The notes below the pieces were generated by a model. That model saw only the letters and a program-made list of their open reading frames with translations. It searched no databases and was not told where the DNA came from. The position numbers and the translations under genes were made by a program. From Prolixibacteraceae bacterium (GTDB lineage Bacteria; Bacteroidota; Bacteroidia; Bacteroidales; Prolixibacteraceae): 64,000 nt of DNA. Below, one piece after another: positions 17,972 to 26,099 of the stretch; within the stretch, counting starts at the first letter, position 1; every line of letters begins with the position of its first letter. Where the stretch lies: positions 3,038,001-3,102,000 of the forward strand of contig CP082230.1 in NCBI GenBank assembly GCA_019856515.1, written 5' to 3'.

Positions 17972-18529
17972 ATGAAATCACTTATCACCATACTACTCCT
18001 ATCCTTATGTTTTACAGCTTTCCCAAAACGAAAAGTTACGACACACACATCACTAAATATTGAGTGGATCAAACAGAAGAAGAAAAAGGTCAAGGTTCGA
18101 TACAATCAATTAAAGATCAAAATACCAACCCATCTTATCATAAATAGATCGGAAATGGATACTATCGCTCTAAAAGAGTACTGCGTGCAATATCTTCACG
18201 GAACGGAAGATGCTAGAAGGTACAAAAACGGTAAATTTGTCCCATTTGTAGTTGGCTTTTCAACACCAATTATCGGTATTGCAAGTCCAATGATTTCAAG
18301 TCTTGTATTAACCTCAACGGTATATGGAGGGTCTCTTCTTATCTATAATCCCAAACCAGAAAAAAACAGACGATTAATGAATGGCTCCAAAAATATTGAT
18401 CAAATCTCAAACAGTGCATATCGAGAAGGATACCGTAAAAGCGTGCGCAGAACTAAGTTAAATGCACAACTTGCAGGAATAGCATCTTCCACTGCCGCAT
18501 TAATCACATTCGTTTCCGTAGTCTATTAA
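17972..18529 (+). CDS. Hypothetical membrane/envelope protein
   Basis: A 185-residue protein with a signal peptide (cleavage near residue 18), a basic stretch (KQKKKKVKV), a central hydrophobic hairpin (about residues 90-120, VGFSTPIIGIASPMISS) and a C-terminal hydrophobic helix. A block around EYCVQYLHGTEDARRYKNGK and the AYREGYRK block look like a recurrent Bacteroidota family of unknown function. It starts 18 bases after A2 and is probably the last gene of that operon. Confidence 0.65.
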   Translation: MKSLITILLLSLCFTAFPKRKVTTHTSLNIEWIKQKKKKVKVRYNQLKIKIPTHLIINRSEMDTIALKEYCVQYLHGTEDARRYKNGKFVPFVVGFSTPIIGIASPMISSLVLTSTVYGGSLLIYNPKPEKNRRLMNGSKNIDQISNSAYREGYRKSVRRTKLNAQLAGIASSTAALITFVSVVY

Positions 18530-18581
18530 TACCAATTGTATGAACACCCACAGTAGATCATAACAACCAAATAATGTACAA

Positions 18582-19118
18582 CTAGCATTTTATGTCTGAA
18601 CACCTTTGGGTCTCTTTAAGTATTAAAATATTATACAATCCTAACAACACAATAGATCCCCCTAAATAAAATAGTGGCCAAACAGGATTCGTTCTTAGAA
18701 ATAACTCAGAAAACATCGCTCCGATCATTGATAAAATTACACCAACAGACGAGACATATCCTAGATTTATTGACATCTTATTATTTAAACTTCTAAAAAA
18801 TGACAATACAGTCACCAACAGACAACTGATGCAGACAACCAACATAGTAGAACCGATACCGAACCTAAAAAGATCAGGATCAATATGTAATGGTTTTGCC
18901 ATGTCCTCAAACCCTTTTACTGCTGAAGGAAAACCTAACAATTTTGAGATACTAAACCTTAAAAATATCAGCCCTATAAAAAGATTACTTATAGTATAAA
19001 CAATACGCCTCATTCCATAATATTTTAAATAATTAAACATCCAATTAACAACAACACAATGCACACTCCAAAGTGATTTTTTAAACAACATCTCACATAT
19101 GTAAATAATACCAATCAC
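18582..19118 (-). CDS. DoxX-like small integral membrane protein
   Basis: The frame encodes up to 178 residues with four hydrophobic helices. The first (about residues 42-58, ISNLFIGLIFLRFSISKLLGF) has the family pattern of DoxX/MauE-like proteins, whose substrates are mostly unknown. A start at 19013 (MRRIVYT) would give a 143-residue protein with the normal DoxX N-terminus and is at least as likely as the distal start at 19118. Convergent with the preceding cluster; transcribed alone. Confidence 0.65.
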   Translation of the reverse strand: MIGIIYICEMLFKKSLWSVHCVVVNWMFNYLKYYGMRRIVYTISNLFIGLIFLRFSISKLLGFPSAVKGFEDMAKPLHIDPDLFRFGIGSTMLVVCISCLLVTVLSFFRSLNNKMSINLGYVSSVGVILSMIGAMFSELFLRTNPVWPLFYLGGSIVLLGLYNILILKETQRCSDIKC

Positions 19119-19450
19119 ATATTTAAATGACCTAGACCCTCATGTTCTATCTTGTTTATTTCGTTGCAAAATATCTCTGTATAAAAAACGATACTGCCAT
19201 TTATGCCTTGTATAAAAAAAATATTCACAAGTTTTTATTGCTCATTTCAGAATCTAAAAGGTGTAAAACAGAACTCAAGAGTATGACGTGATATAGTTAA
19301 CATGAACGCAGTAACATTGTTCCTCTGTTTAGCTTTTTTTTGTGAATGTTATTTTTGTAAAACAAGATTCATCTTTAATTTACACTACCTACATGACCTT
19401 TTCTATATCAAATCACCTATACCTGAGAACTACTTGCTAGGGGGTTGATA
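19119..19450. other. Intergenic, nothing recognised
   Basis: AT-rich, no credible frame on either strand. It leads into the 11-bp-phased inverted repeat. Confidence 0.5.
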
Positions 19451-19583
19451 GGTACCTCCTCCTACCTTTGTCCATGGTTCAGCCATGGTTCGTCCATGGT
19501 TTGTCCATCGATTTCGGGGGTCTCGATGGCTGAATCATGGCTATACCATGGACGAATCTTGGACAAAGGTGGGAGATGGTACG
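19451..19583. repeat. 11-bp-phased inverted repeat, element 1
   Basis: Two 61-base arms (19451-19511 and 19523-19583) around an 11-base loop, complementary at about 45 of 61 positions. Each arm is built from degenerate 11-base units: on the left TACCTTTGTCC, ATGGTTCAGCC, ATGGTTCGTCC, ATGGTTTGTCC; on the right GGCTGAATCAT, GGCTATACCAT, GGACGAATCTT, GGACAAAGGTG. An 80-codon frame starting at 19445 crosses it but has no family resemblance and is dismissed. Confidence 0.85.
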
Positions 19584-20442
19584 AAGGAAAGTGGGAGAAG
19601 ACACCTAGGAAGTATGGTGTGGAGATCTGTAAAAACGATCTATATTACTCTGTAGCCCTTTTAATATGTATAATACTATTCAAATGATCAAATAAGCTAT
19701 AACGTGATTTTTCACTGGCATCCTAAAAGTATGATCTATATAAAGATAAAGAATTGTACTCTCAAATCAAATTCATATCAAGATTTCGTCATCTATCTAT
19801 CTAAAAAAACAACGGGTTATTATTACCGAACACCACAAAGTAGCTTTAAGTAATGCTGTGGTGTAGGAGTTTAATGCAGACCAATCATTATGTGGACATA
19901 GAACAGGTGACATAGATTGTAGCAGTTTGTGCCAATGCATTTACATTGTCTTGAGAATTGATTTGTTGACACATATATATCTTACTGCTACAACCAACTA
20001 CAATGCTTCCACTTTCTCTGAAAAGGATATCTAGCTTAGTGCAAGGTTCAGGGATGAAGCGTTTATATCTCCTTCACATGCCTATGAATTGCCACAAACT
20101 AAGCATTATTGGATATAAAATGTAAAGAGTAAGTCACATTTGATGATTGAATGGGTGCATAATATTGTATAGTTTACTTGTCAAATTAATGCATTTAACA
20201 TATTTTCGAGATATAATCTATTTTAGATATTATAAGACTGTAGTATCAATAGAATGATGGAGCTACTTCTGTTATAAACATACTTCTATATTAATTCTTT
20301 AAAGGTAGCTATAGGGAGTAGTCATGTTAGGTATTTGTAATCTATATGATAGACATGTATTTTATATTCTCACCCTAGTATGCTCTAAATACATCATTAT
20401 ATTCGAGTGGTCGATTTAAACCTAATTGTGTAATAAACACCT
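19584..20442. other. Long intergenic stretch, possible gene debris
   Basis: About 860 bases without a supported gene. On the minus strand, 19888-19974 reads as a 28-residue frame ending with QDNVNALAQTATIY, slightly reminiscent of the C-terminus of small Bacteroidota NVEALA proteins, but there is no signal sequence. Treated as debris. Confidence 0.4.
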
Positions 20443-21606
20443 ATGAATAAACAAGAGAAAACAGATAGACGACGAAAAGGTTTATATTATGCATTGCCTA
20501 TCATCCAAGAACAACCCGACTTCTTTGATTATCGTTGGAAAATTAATGTGAAGCAGGCAGATGAAGAGAAATTGGTTCTACGATATACTGGATTTGAATT
20601 TTGGGTTGGGCTGGGGATTGTTGCGTTGATATGTTTTGGAGCTTTCACCCAGATATTTATCGAAGATGGTTTTTTCGTTGATATTTTTGTGAAGAAGGAT
20701 TTTACGGGAGCATATTTCTTTATATTATATTTCATGTTTTTTGCTTTATCAGTACCTGTATTTTTACACTGCTTTACTCCCCGGAAGTATTGGGTTTTTA
20801 ATCGTAAGACAAAGATGGTGACTGTTCCTGGTAAATTTTTTGTAAAAGGTTATGATATTCCATTTGATCAGATTCGTATAGAGTATAGGAGCTCAGGAAG
20901 TGGAAGTACCGGTTCTTCACAGACCTACCCCGTTGTAATGATTCCAGATGAGGGGGGTATTTGGAGTTTTTTTAAATCTAATTGGGTCTTCTTAGAGAAA
21001 GCAGGTCCCGGCTATAATAATCGTGCCTGGAGTTTCTATACATGGTATATGGACAGGAATAGGCCTTTGCCCCCAGGCAAGACGTTTGACCCGATTCGAG
21101 AGCGAGAGTTTTTGTTGCGCAAAGAGCGAGGCTTTCCCTATCCTGAATATTTTAGTTTTATTCCTACCCCCGAAGCGAATCCAACCTTTCAAGCCGAACG
21201 CGATAAGGTATGGACCGATGCGATGTTGGGAGGTGATATTTATAAGTATGGTAAGGTCGATTTAAATGACGACATCTATCCAGAAGGATCATTTCTTGTT
21301 CGTGATAGGCTCTCTGATTTCATATATGATCCTACCGAAGAAGAGAAGAAAAGTTGTTGGCACTATGACGTGTTTGAATATCAAGATAACTTTCGTTTGG
21401 CTCCAGAAGTTAATTATGTTCGTTACATATTTGAAAATGGGGAGGTTGGGTACTCTAAAGTAATATTATCAGAAGTTGTAGCCCCCCCTACAAGTATGAA
21501 CTATAAAACGGAATATATCTATAGTCCATTTATTGAGACCAAAGATTATTATCAAGAGATTTGGGATCGACAAAAGTCTAGCTTTTTTGACGATTGTGGA
21601 CGATAA
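20443..21606 (+). CDS. Hypothetical two-helix membrane protein, intact copy
   Basis: A 387-residue protein I do not recognise. A cytoplasmic lead of about 50 residues is followed by two membrane helices (about 52-72, FWVGLGIVALICFGAF; 86-108, YFFILYFMFFALSVPVF). A compact region (YWVFNRKTKMVTVPG) follows, then a large hydrophilic C-terminal part with the Pro-rich block NRPLPPGKTFDPIRERE and the closing WDRQKSSFF. A second copy follows at 22018 and a C-terminal scrap at 23387. Tandem copies of one membrane protein with no companion recall immunity-gene cassettes, but no toxin is visible and the role is unknown. Confidence 0.75.
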   Translation: MNKQEKTDRRRKGLYYALPIIQEQPDFFDYRWKINVKQADEEKLVLRYTGFEFWVGLGIVALICFGAFTQIFIEDGFFVDIFVKKDFTGAYFFILYFMFFALSVPVFLHCFTPRKYWVFNRKTKMVTVPGKFFVKGYDIPFDQIRIEYRSSGSGSTGSSQTYPVVMIPDEGGIWSFFKSNWVFLEKAGPGYNNRAWSFYTWYMDRNRPLPPGKTFDPIREREFLLRKERGFPYPEYFSFIPTPEANPTFQAERDKVWTDAMLGGDIYKYGKVDLNDDIYPEGSFLVRDRLSDFIYDPTEEEKKSCWHYDVFEYQDNFRLAPEVNYVRYIFENGEVGYSKVILSEVVAPPTSMNYKTEYIYSPFIETKDYYQEIWDRQKSSFFDDCGR

Positions 21607-22017
21607 CATTTCATCTAGAATACCCCCCAATTAAAATTACAGGAGGAAGCACTTCAACGGCACTAAGGATTGAAGCACAAGTGATGGGACAACCGCTGGG
21701 CACGCTGAACTCCAGCTCGGCATCGTGCATCAGTAGAGCGACAACTTAGCATTGCATCATGGTGGTTGCTTGGTAGAGACACGATGCTCGTGTCTAATGT
21801 GTTCTGGAAATGATAGCACACAGATGAAACAGATTAGACCGATGAAACAGATCTTTTATTGTTTGTTGGGCTGCAGGGGGAAATAAACCACTAAGGCGCA
21901 AAGACACGAAGGGTTGAATCTCAGGTTATTTAGAGAACGCTATTGGTTATCGTGTATTAAATCCACCCTTTAAGATATAAGGTTGGATAATATTAAGTAC
22001 AACAAAAGAATTCACCT
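21607..22017. other. Spacer between the duplicated genes
   Basis: About 410 bases with no gene. The first 60 resemble the sequence following the second copy (GAGGAAGCAC... ACGGCA...GGATTGAA), so the duplicated unit extends beyond the coding part. It also holds the dispersed motif at 21887-21911. Confidence 0.6.
21887..21911. repeat. Dispersed 25-base repeat, copy 1
   Basis: Begins ACCACTAAGGCGCAAAG and ends ACACGAAG. It matches 23323-23347 at 24 of 25 positions. Confidence 0.7.
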
Positions 22018-23204
22018 ATGGATAACAATAAAAAAGAGAAAACAGATAGACGACGAAGAAAAGGTTTATATTATGAATTGCCTATCATCCGAGAACAACC
22101 CGACTTCTTTGATTATCGTTGGAAAATTAATGTAAAGCAGGCCGATGAAGAGAAATTGGTTCTACGATATACTGGGTTTGAATTTTGGTTTGGGCTTGGG
22201 ATTGTTGCGTTGATATGTTTTGGAGCTTTCACCCAGATATTTATCGAAGATGGTTTTTTCGTTGATATTTTTGTGAAGAAGGATTTTACGGGAGCATATT
22301 TCTTTATATTATATTTCATGTTTTTTGCTTTATCAGTACCTGTATTTCTCCACTGCTTTACTCCTCGGAAGTATTGGGTTTTTAATCGTAAGACAAAGAT
22401 GGTGACAGTTCCCGGTAAATTTTTTGTAAAAGGTTATGATATTCCATTTGATCAGATTCGTATAGAGTATAGGACCTCAGGAAGTGGAAGTACCGGTTCT
22501 ACACAGACCTACCCCGTTGTAATGATCCCAGATGAGGGGGGGGTATTTGGAGTTTTTTTAAATCTAATTGGGTCTTCTTAGAGAAAGCAGGTCCCGGCTA
22601 TAACAATCGTGCCTGGAGTTTCTATACATGGTATATGGACAGAAATAGGCCACTGCCCCCAGGCAAGACGTTTGACCCGATTCGAGAACGAGAATTTTTG
22701 TCACGCAAAGAGCGAGGCTTTCCCTATCCTGAATATTTTAGTTTTATTCCTACCCCAGAAGCGAATTCAACCTTTCAAGCCGAACGCGATAAGGTGTGGA
22801 CCGATGCGATGTTGGGAGGCGATGTTTATAAGTATGGTAAGGTCGATTTAAATGACGACATCTATCCAGAAGGATCATTTCTTGTTCGTGATAGGCTCTC
22901 TGATTTCATATATGATCCTACCGAAGAAGAGAAGAAAACTTGTTGGCACTATGACGTGTTTGAATATCAAGATAACTTTCGTTTGGCTCCAGAAGTTAAT
23001 TATGTTCGTTACATATTTGAAAATGGGGAGGTTGGGTATGCAATAATATTATCATCAAAAGTATTAACTCCACCTACAAGCATGAACTATAAAACGGAAT
23101 ATATCTATAGAAGGTATATTGAGACCGAGGAGTATTATCAAGAGATTTGGGATCGACAAAAGTCTAGCTTTTTTGAAGATTGTGGACGACAACACTTCTT
23201 CTAG
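22018..23204 (+). pseudogene. Second copy of the two-helix membrane protein, frameshifted at a G tract
   Basis: Nearly identical to the gene at 20443-21606 in its first 180 codons and again from 22635 onward. The codon run for DEGG carries eight G here (about 22516-22523) against six G in the intact copy (from 20952), a +2 shift that leads to a stop at 22581. Restoring the frame would give about 394 residues. The downstream part remains well conserved, so inactivation is recent or reversible. Homopolymer slippage could switch this gene on and off. Confidence 0.85.
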
Positions 23205-23322
23205 AACACCACCTAAGTTAAATTGCATGAGGAAGCACCGTAACGGCATTGTGGATTGAACCGCAGGGAATTTAGCCACGGATTCGACGGATCATACGGA
23301 TTTCCACAGATTTTTAAATAGA

Positions 23323-23347
23323 ACCACTAAGACGCAAAGACACGAAG
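23323..23347. repeat. Dispersed 25-base repeat, copy 2
   Basis: ACCACTAAGACGCAAAG... matching 21887-21911 with one substitution. It is preceded by a further decayed repeat-like segment (AGCCACGGATTCGACGG). Confidence 0.7.
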
Positions 23348-23386
23348 TATTTTGTATACTGCCACATTCACTGAAAGTGCTACAGA

Positions 23387-23494
23387 TATATCTATAGTAG
23401 ATATATTGAGACCAAGGAGTATTATCAAGATATTTGGGATCGACAAAAGTCTAGCTTTTTTGAAGATTGTGGACGACAACATTTTATCAAATAA
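23387..23494 (+). pseudogene. C-terminal scrap of a third copy of the membrane protein
   Basis: Thirty-five codons plus stop encoding YIYSRYIETKEYYQDIWD, then RQKSSFFEDCGRQHF, i.e. only the last part of the family. It is preceded by the dispersed-repeat end CACTGAAAGTGCTACAG instead of the rest of a gene. It shows that a third copy once existed or that only the tail was duplicated. Confidence 0.85.
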
Positions 23495-23588
23495 GGAAAG
23501 CTTATAAAGATAATGATTTGTTGAAAAGATATTTTCATTCATCTTGTAAACAATAAGGTCGCTAAATTGATTGTGACAACAATTATCA

Positions 23589-23842
23589 TCATAGCAACTC
23601 TTTTCTCAACTTCATATTATAGGATACCCCCATGATCGTTCGAATAAATACTCCAAAAAAGAGAACTAGGATAAGGACAAGCCAAGGAAAGTCATTTAGG
23701 ATCTGACCAATGGAAAGACTTATCATACACAGGAACAGAAACGCAATGCTAACTAATATTGAACAAAAACCAATATAGATACTCTTCTCTGCAAACCTGA
23801 GATATTCTATTGTTAGTCTATTACCCTCAATAGATATTATTA
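23589..23842 (-). pseudogene. 3' part of a membrane-protein gene split by the IS element
   Basis: Reads on the minus strand from the IS boundary: ISIEGNRLTIEYLRFAEKS, then two hydrophobic helices (IGFCSILVSIAFLFLC and WLVLILVLFFGVFI) and a stop at 23589. It is exactly in frame with the 5' part at 25427-25939 if the IS and one copy of the five-base duplication are removed. It has no start of its own. Confidence 0.85.
23838..23842. repeat. Target-site duplication, left (TATTA)
   Basis: TATTA directly abuts the left inverted repeat and is repeated at 25427-25431 beside the right one. Confidence 0.85.
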
Positions 23843-25426
23843 ACTGATGTTTCCCATGTCTTTATTCAGGTTCATAAACCATTGATTCAATGAGCCTAAA
23901 GAATTTATTATTTTCGGGTTTATTTTTAAGTACACTGATTATCAATTCATTAAAATCACTATCGATGATTTCTGCGAGAGTTCTCATCAATTCGAGGATA
24001 AAACCCCAAATTCGTTGTACTATTACAAGTTCCATTCCTTGATCTTTTACATGAGCAAAGATTCCACCTAGCGTCTCATATGCCTCGAACCTTTTTGCTA
24101 AACTAAAAACGTTAAACTCAATAATAGCTACAGATAGATCTGCTATTTGAGCATCAAAATCACTCGATTGAGATTTTCCTAAACCAAAATAGTTCTTTGA
24201 TTCCTTAAAAAAGACCTCAATACTCCATCTAATACTATATATCTGATAAGCTTTCTCTATGCTCAGCTTTGTATTTGAAGATACCAATAAATGCCATTTC
24301 CCTCGCTTACTGTTCTTGCAAAAGAATAGTTTTACATCTGTACCTTTATATTTCACTGTGACTTCTGCACAATATAGACTAAGTGACTTTACCCATTTTA
24401 CTCTCTTTCGCTGTTTAAGTAAGAGAGCAAGTTCTTTGGTGCTATATTCTTTGTCTTTGAAAGAATATTTAGCACTAGACATCTTAGCCATTGCAACAAG
24501 ATGCATACCATTAGAGATCACAGTTTTTAATATTGAATCACAGAAGAACCAACTGTCCATAAGTATGTAGTCTACTGTAATTCCTTGTTTAATAGCATTT
24601 ACCATCATCTCTTTTGCCATCGTTATTTTATCAATAACGAGTTCTTTCTCTCGGTTAAACCCATTACTCTTTGTTGATCGTTTCTTTGAGAACTGTTTTT
24701 TACGTTGTTTGGCAGTGAGTCCAAATGGAGTCTTTTTATTCTTCCCTCTTTCTTTATGTAGAGAGAAGTCCAATGTAAAATAGCTTTTGCCATCCCATAA
24801 ACCTAGAAATAATCCTTTAAAACCAAATATATAACGATGGGTTACATGCGACCATATTTTACTAACATGTTCAGTTTTGTAGGTAGACTTCTCAAAATCA
24901 GTATCGTCAATAATTAAGCATCTTTCTGCTTGATTACAGTCATCAGAGTGAGAGTTTTTGGCTATTTGACCAAAGAGTTTATTATTACATGATGAAACTA
25001 TAGTACGCCAATCTATCTGGCTGTTATTTTTAAATCGATAGAATGTATTCTTTTGTGCTTCTAACATCTCTGATAGATAATGCTTACTGTAGCTATAAAT
25101 ATTAGGGATAGAGAAAATTGGGAAAAGTAGTAAGCCTAATAGTATGTCACCTTTGAAGTAAGTAGACTGAGGCAACTCTTTATTTCCTAATTTCAGTTGT
25201 CTTAAGTTGAGTAACTTGTAAAGGCTAATAATTCGATTAATTCCTTTTTCACTTGAACTGAAAAAACTCTGTGTCTCTGAAAAAACTTTTGTACTTTTAT
25301 TCTGAAGCATGATTTATTTGGTTATTGGAACAACATTAATTTACTGATAATTAATGAATTATCAAAATAAACATGCTTCTTTTTATGCTGTAAATCAAGA
25401 TGTTAGCCTACATGGGAAACATCAGT
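23843..25426 (-). mobile_element. IS4-like insertion sequence, complete
   Basis: A 1584-bp element with perfect 17-base terminal inverted repeats (ACTGATGTTTCCCATGT at 23843-23859 and its complement at 25410-25426), one transposase gene filling it, and a five-base TATTA duplication outside both ends. All parts look intact. Confidence 0.93.
23862..25310 (-). CDS. IS4-family (DDE) transposase
   Basis: A 482-residue transposase. DDE residues are visible in LIIDDTDFEKS (about residue 137), YILMDSWFF (about 256) and the C-terminal signature YSIRWSIEVFFKESKNYFGLG, the Y-x2-R-x3-E-x6-K motif of IS4-type enzymes (about 369-388). It catalyses cut-and-paste movement of the surrounding element. It is full length with no frameshift, so it may be active. 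It begins 116 bases inside the right end. Confidence 0.93.
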   Translation of the reverse strand: MLQNKSTKVFSETQSFFSSSEKGINRIISLYKLLNLRQLKLGNKELPQSTYFKGDILLGLLLFPIFSIPNIYSYSKHYLSEMLEAQKNTFYRFKNNSQIDWRTIVSSCNNKLFGQIAKNSHSDDCNQAERCLIIDDTDFEKSTYKTEHVSKIWSHVTHRYIFGFKGLFLGLWDGKSYFTLDFSLHKERGKNKKTPFGLTAKQRKKQFSKKRSTKSNGFNREKELVIDKITMAKEMMVNAIKQGITVDYILMDSWFFCDSILKTVISNGMHLVAMAKMSSAKYSFKDKEYSTKELALLLKQRKRVKWVKSLSLYCAEVTVKYKGTDVKLFFCKNSKRGKWHLLVSSNTKLSIEKAYQIYSIRWSIEVFFKESKNYFGLGKSQSSDFDAQIADLSVAIIEFNVFSLAKRFEAYETLGGIFAHVKDQGMELVIVQRIWGFILELMRTLAEIIDSDFNELIISVLKNKPENNKFFRLIESMVYEPE

Positions 25427-25431
25427 TATTA
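25427..25431. repeat. Target-site duplication, right (TATTA)
   Basis: Matches the TATTA at 23838-23842 on the other side of the IS. Confidence 0.85.
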
Positions 25432-25939
25432 AATGATCAGAGCCCAACATAGGAGTCTCATCAAAGAGGCGCACAGACTCATAGTTTATACATTTTGACT
25501 CCCCCACAGAGGGCAACCTAAATTTCTTTAAGGGAAGGATGAAACTCACTTTATTACCATCAATTCTATAGACTAAGGATTTTGATTTACTTACTCCTTC
25601 CATCTCTGCAGAAAGTATACCACTACCTCTTTTCACGAAAAGGTTCTCTAGTGAGATCAACCTATAGTCTTTGTAATTACACCAAATGGCAAGACTAACA
25701 AATGCCAACATCAAAGAGAAAAAGAAGAAGACCATTCCTATAAGAATTTCCCCATCTGCCCAAGTAACCAACATCAAGGTGAAAACAGTAACAAAGCAAC
25801 CAATAAAGAAGATTCCAATTTCAATGCTGGTATATTTATTTCGTTTCACCCTCCATTTAATTAGTTCTAACTCGATATCATTTAGGCTTCTACAATTATC
25901 TGTTATTGGATTTTTGTATTGAGTAGAGTTTATTTGCAT
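25427..25939 (-). pseudogene. 5' part of the membrane-protein gene split by the IS element
   Basis: Encodes about 170 residues: a polar lead, two hydrophobic helices (about 45-65 and 68-90), then a soluble part with RIDGNKVSFILPLKKF. The frame runs a few codons into the IS (TDVSHVG, stop at 25403). Rejoined with 23589-23837 it gives a 253-residue protein with two helix pairs flanking a soluble domain. I do not recognise the family. The truncated product may still be made, but half the membrane part is lost. Confidence 0.85.
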
Positions 25940-26025
25940 TAAAGGTATTGTTCATTTCGGGTTATAGAGATCTTAATACTTACTGAATATAGTAAAAGCA
26001 GATGAATTTGATAACAATTCTTTTG

Positions 26026-26033
26026 TAAATTTG
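26026..26033 (+). promoter_or_regulatory. Candidate -7 box upstream of pepA
   Basis: TAAATTTG fits TAnnTTTG, 66 bases before the ATG. A TTTG upstream (26007-26010) is only 15 bases away, closer than usual, so this is tentative. Confidence 0.4.
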
Positions 26034-26099
26034 TTACTACTAAGTTGGCATGCCATTTAAAAGGAATACCAGCATGACAATGGTTAAACAAGAGAAGTT

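Noticed and set aside
19445-19687. An 80-codon open frame across the first inverted repeat
   Set aside because: It is explained by the repeat and has no protein-like pattern, no family resemblance and no promoter.
24259-24570. A 103-codon frame antisense to the transposase
   Set aside because: Shadow of a well-supported transposase gene.
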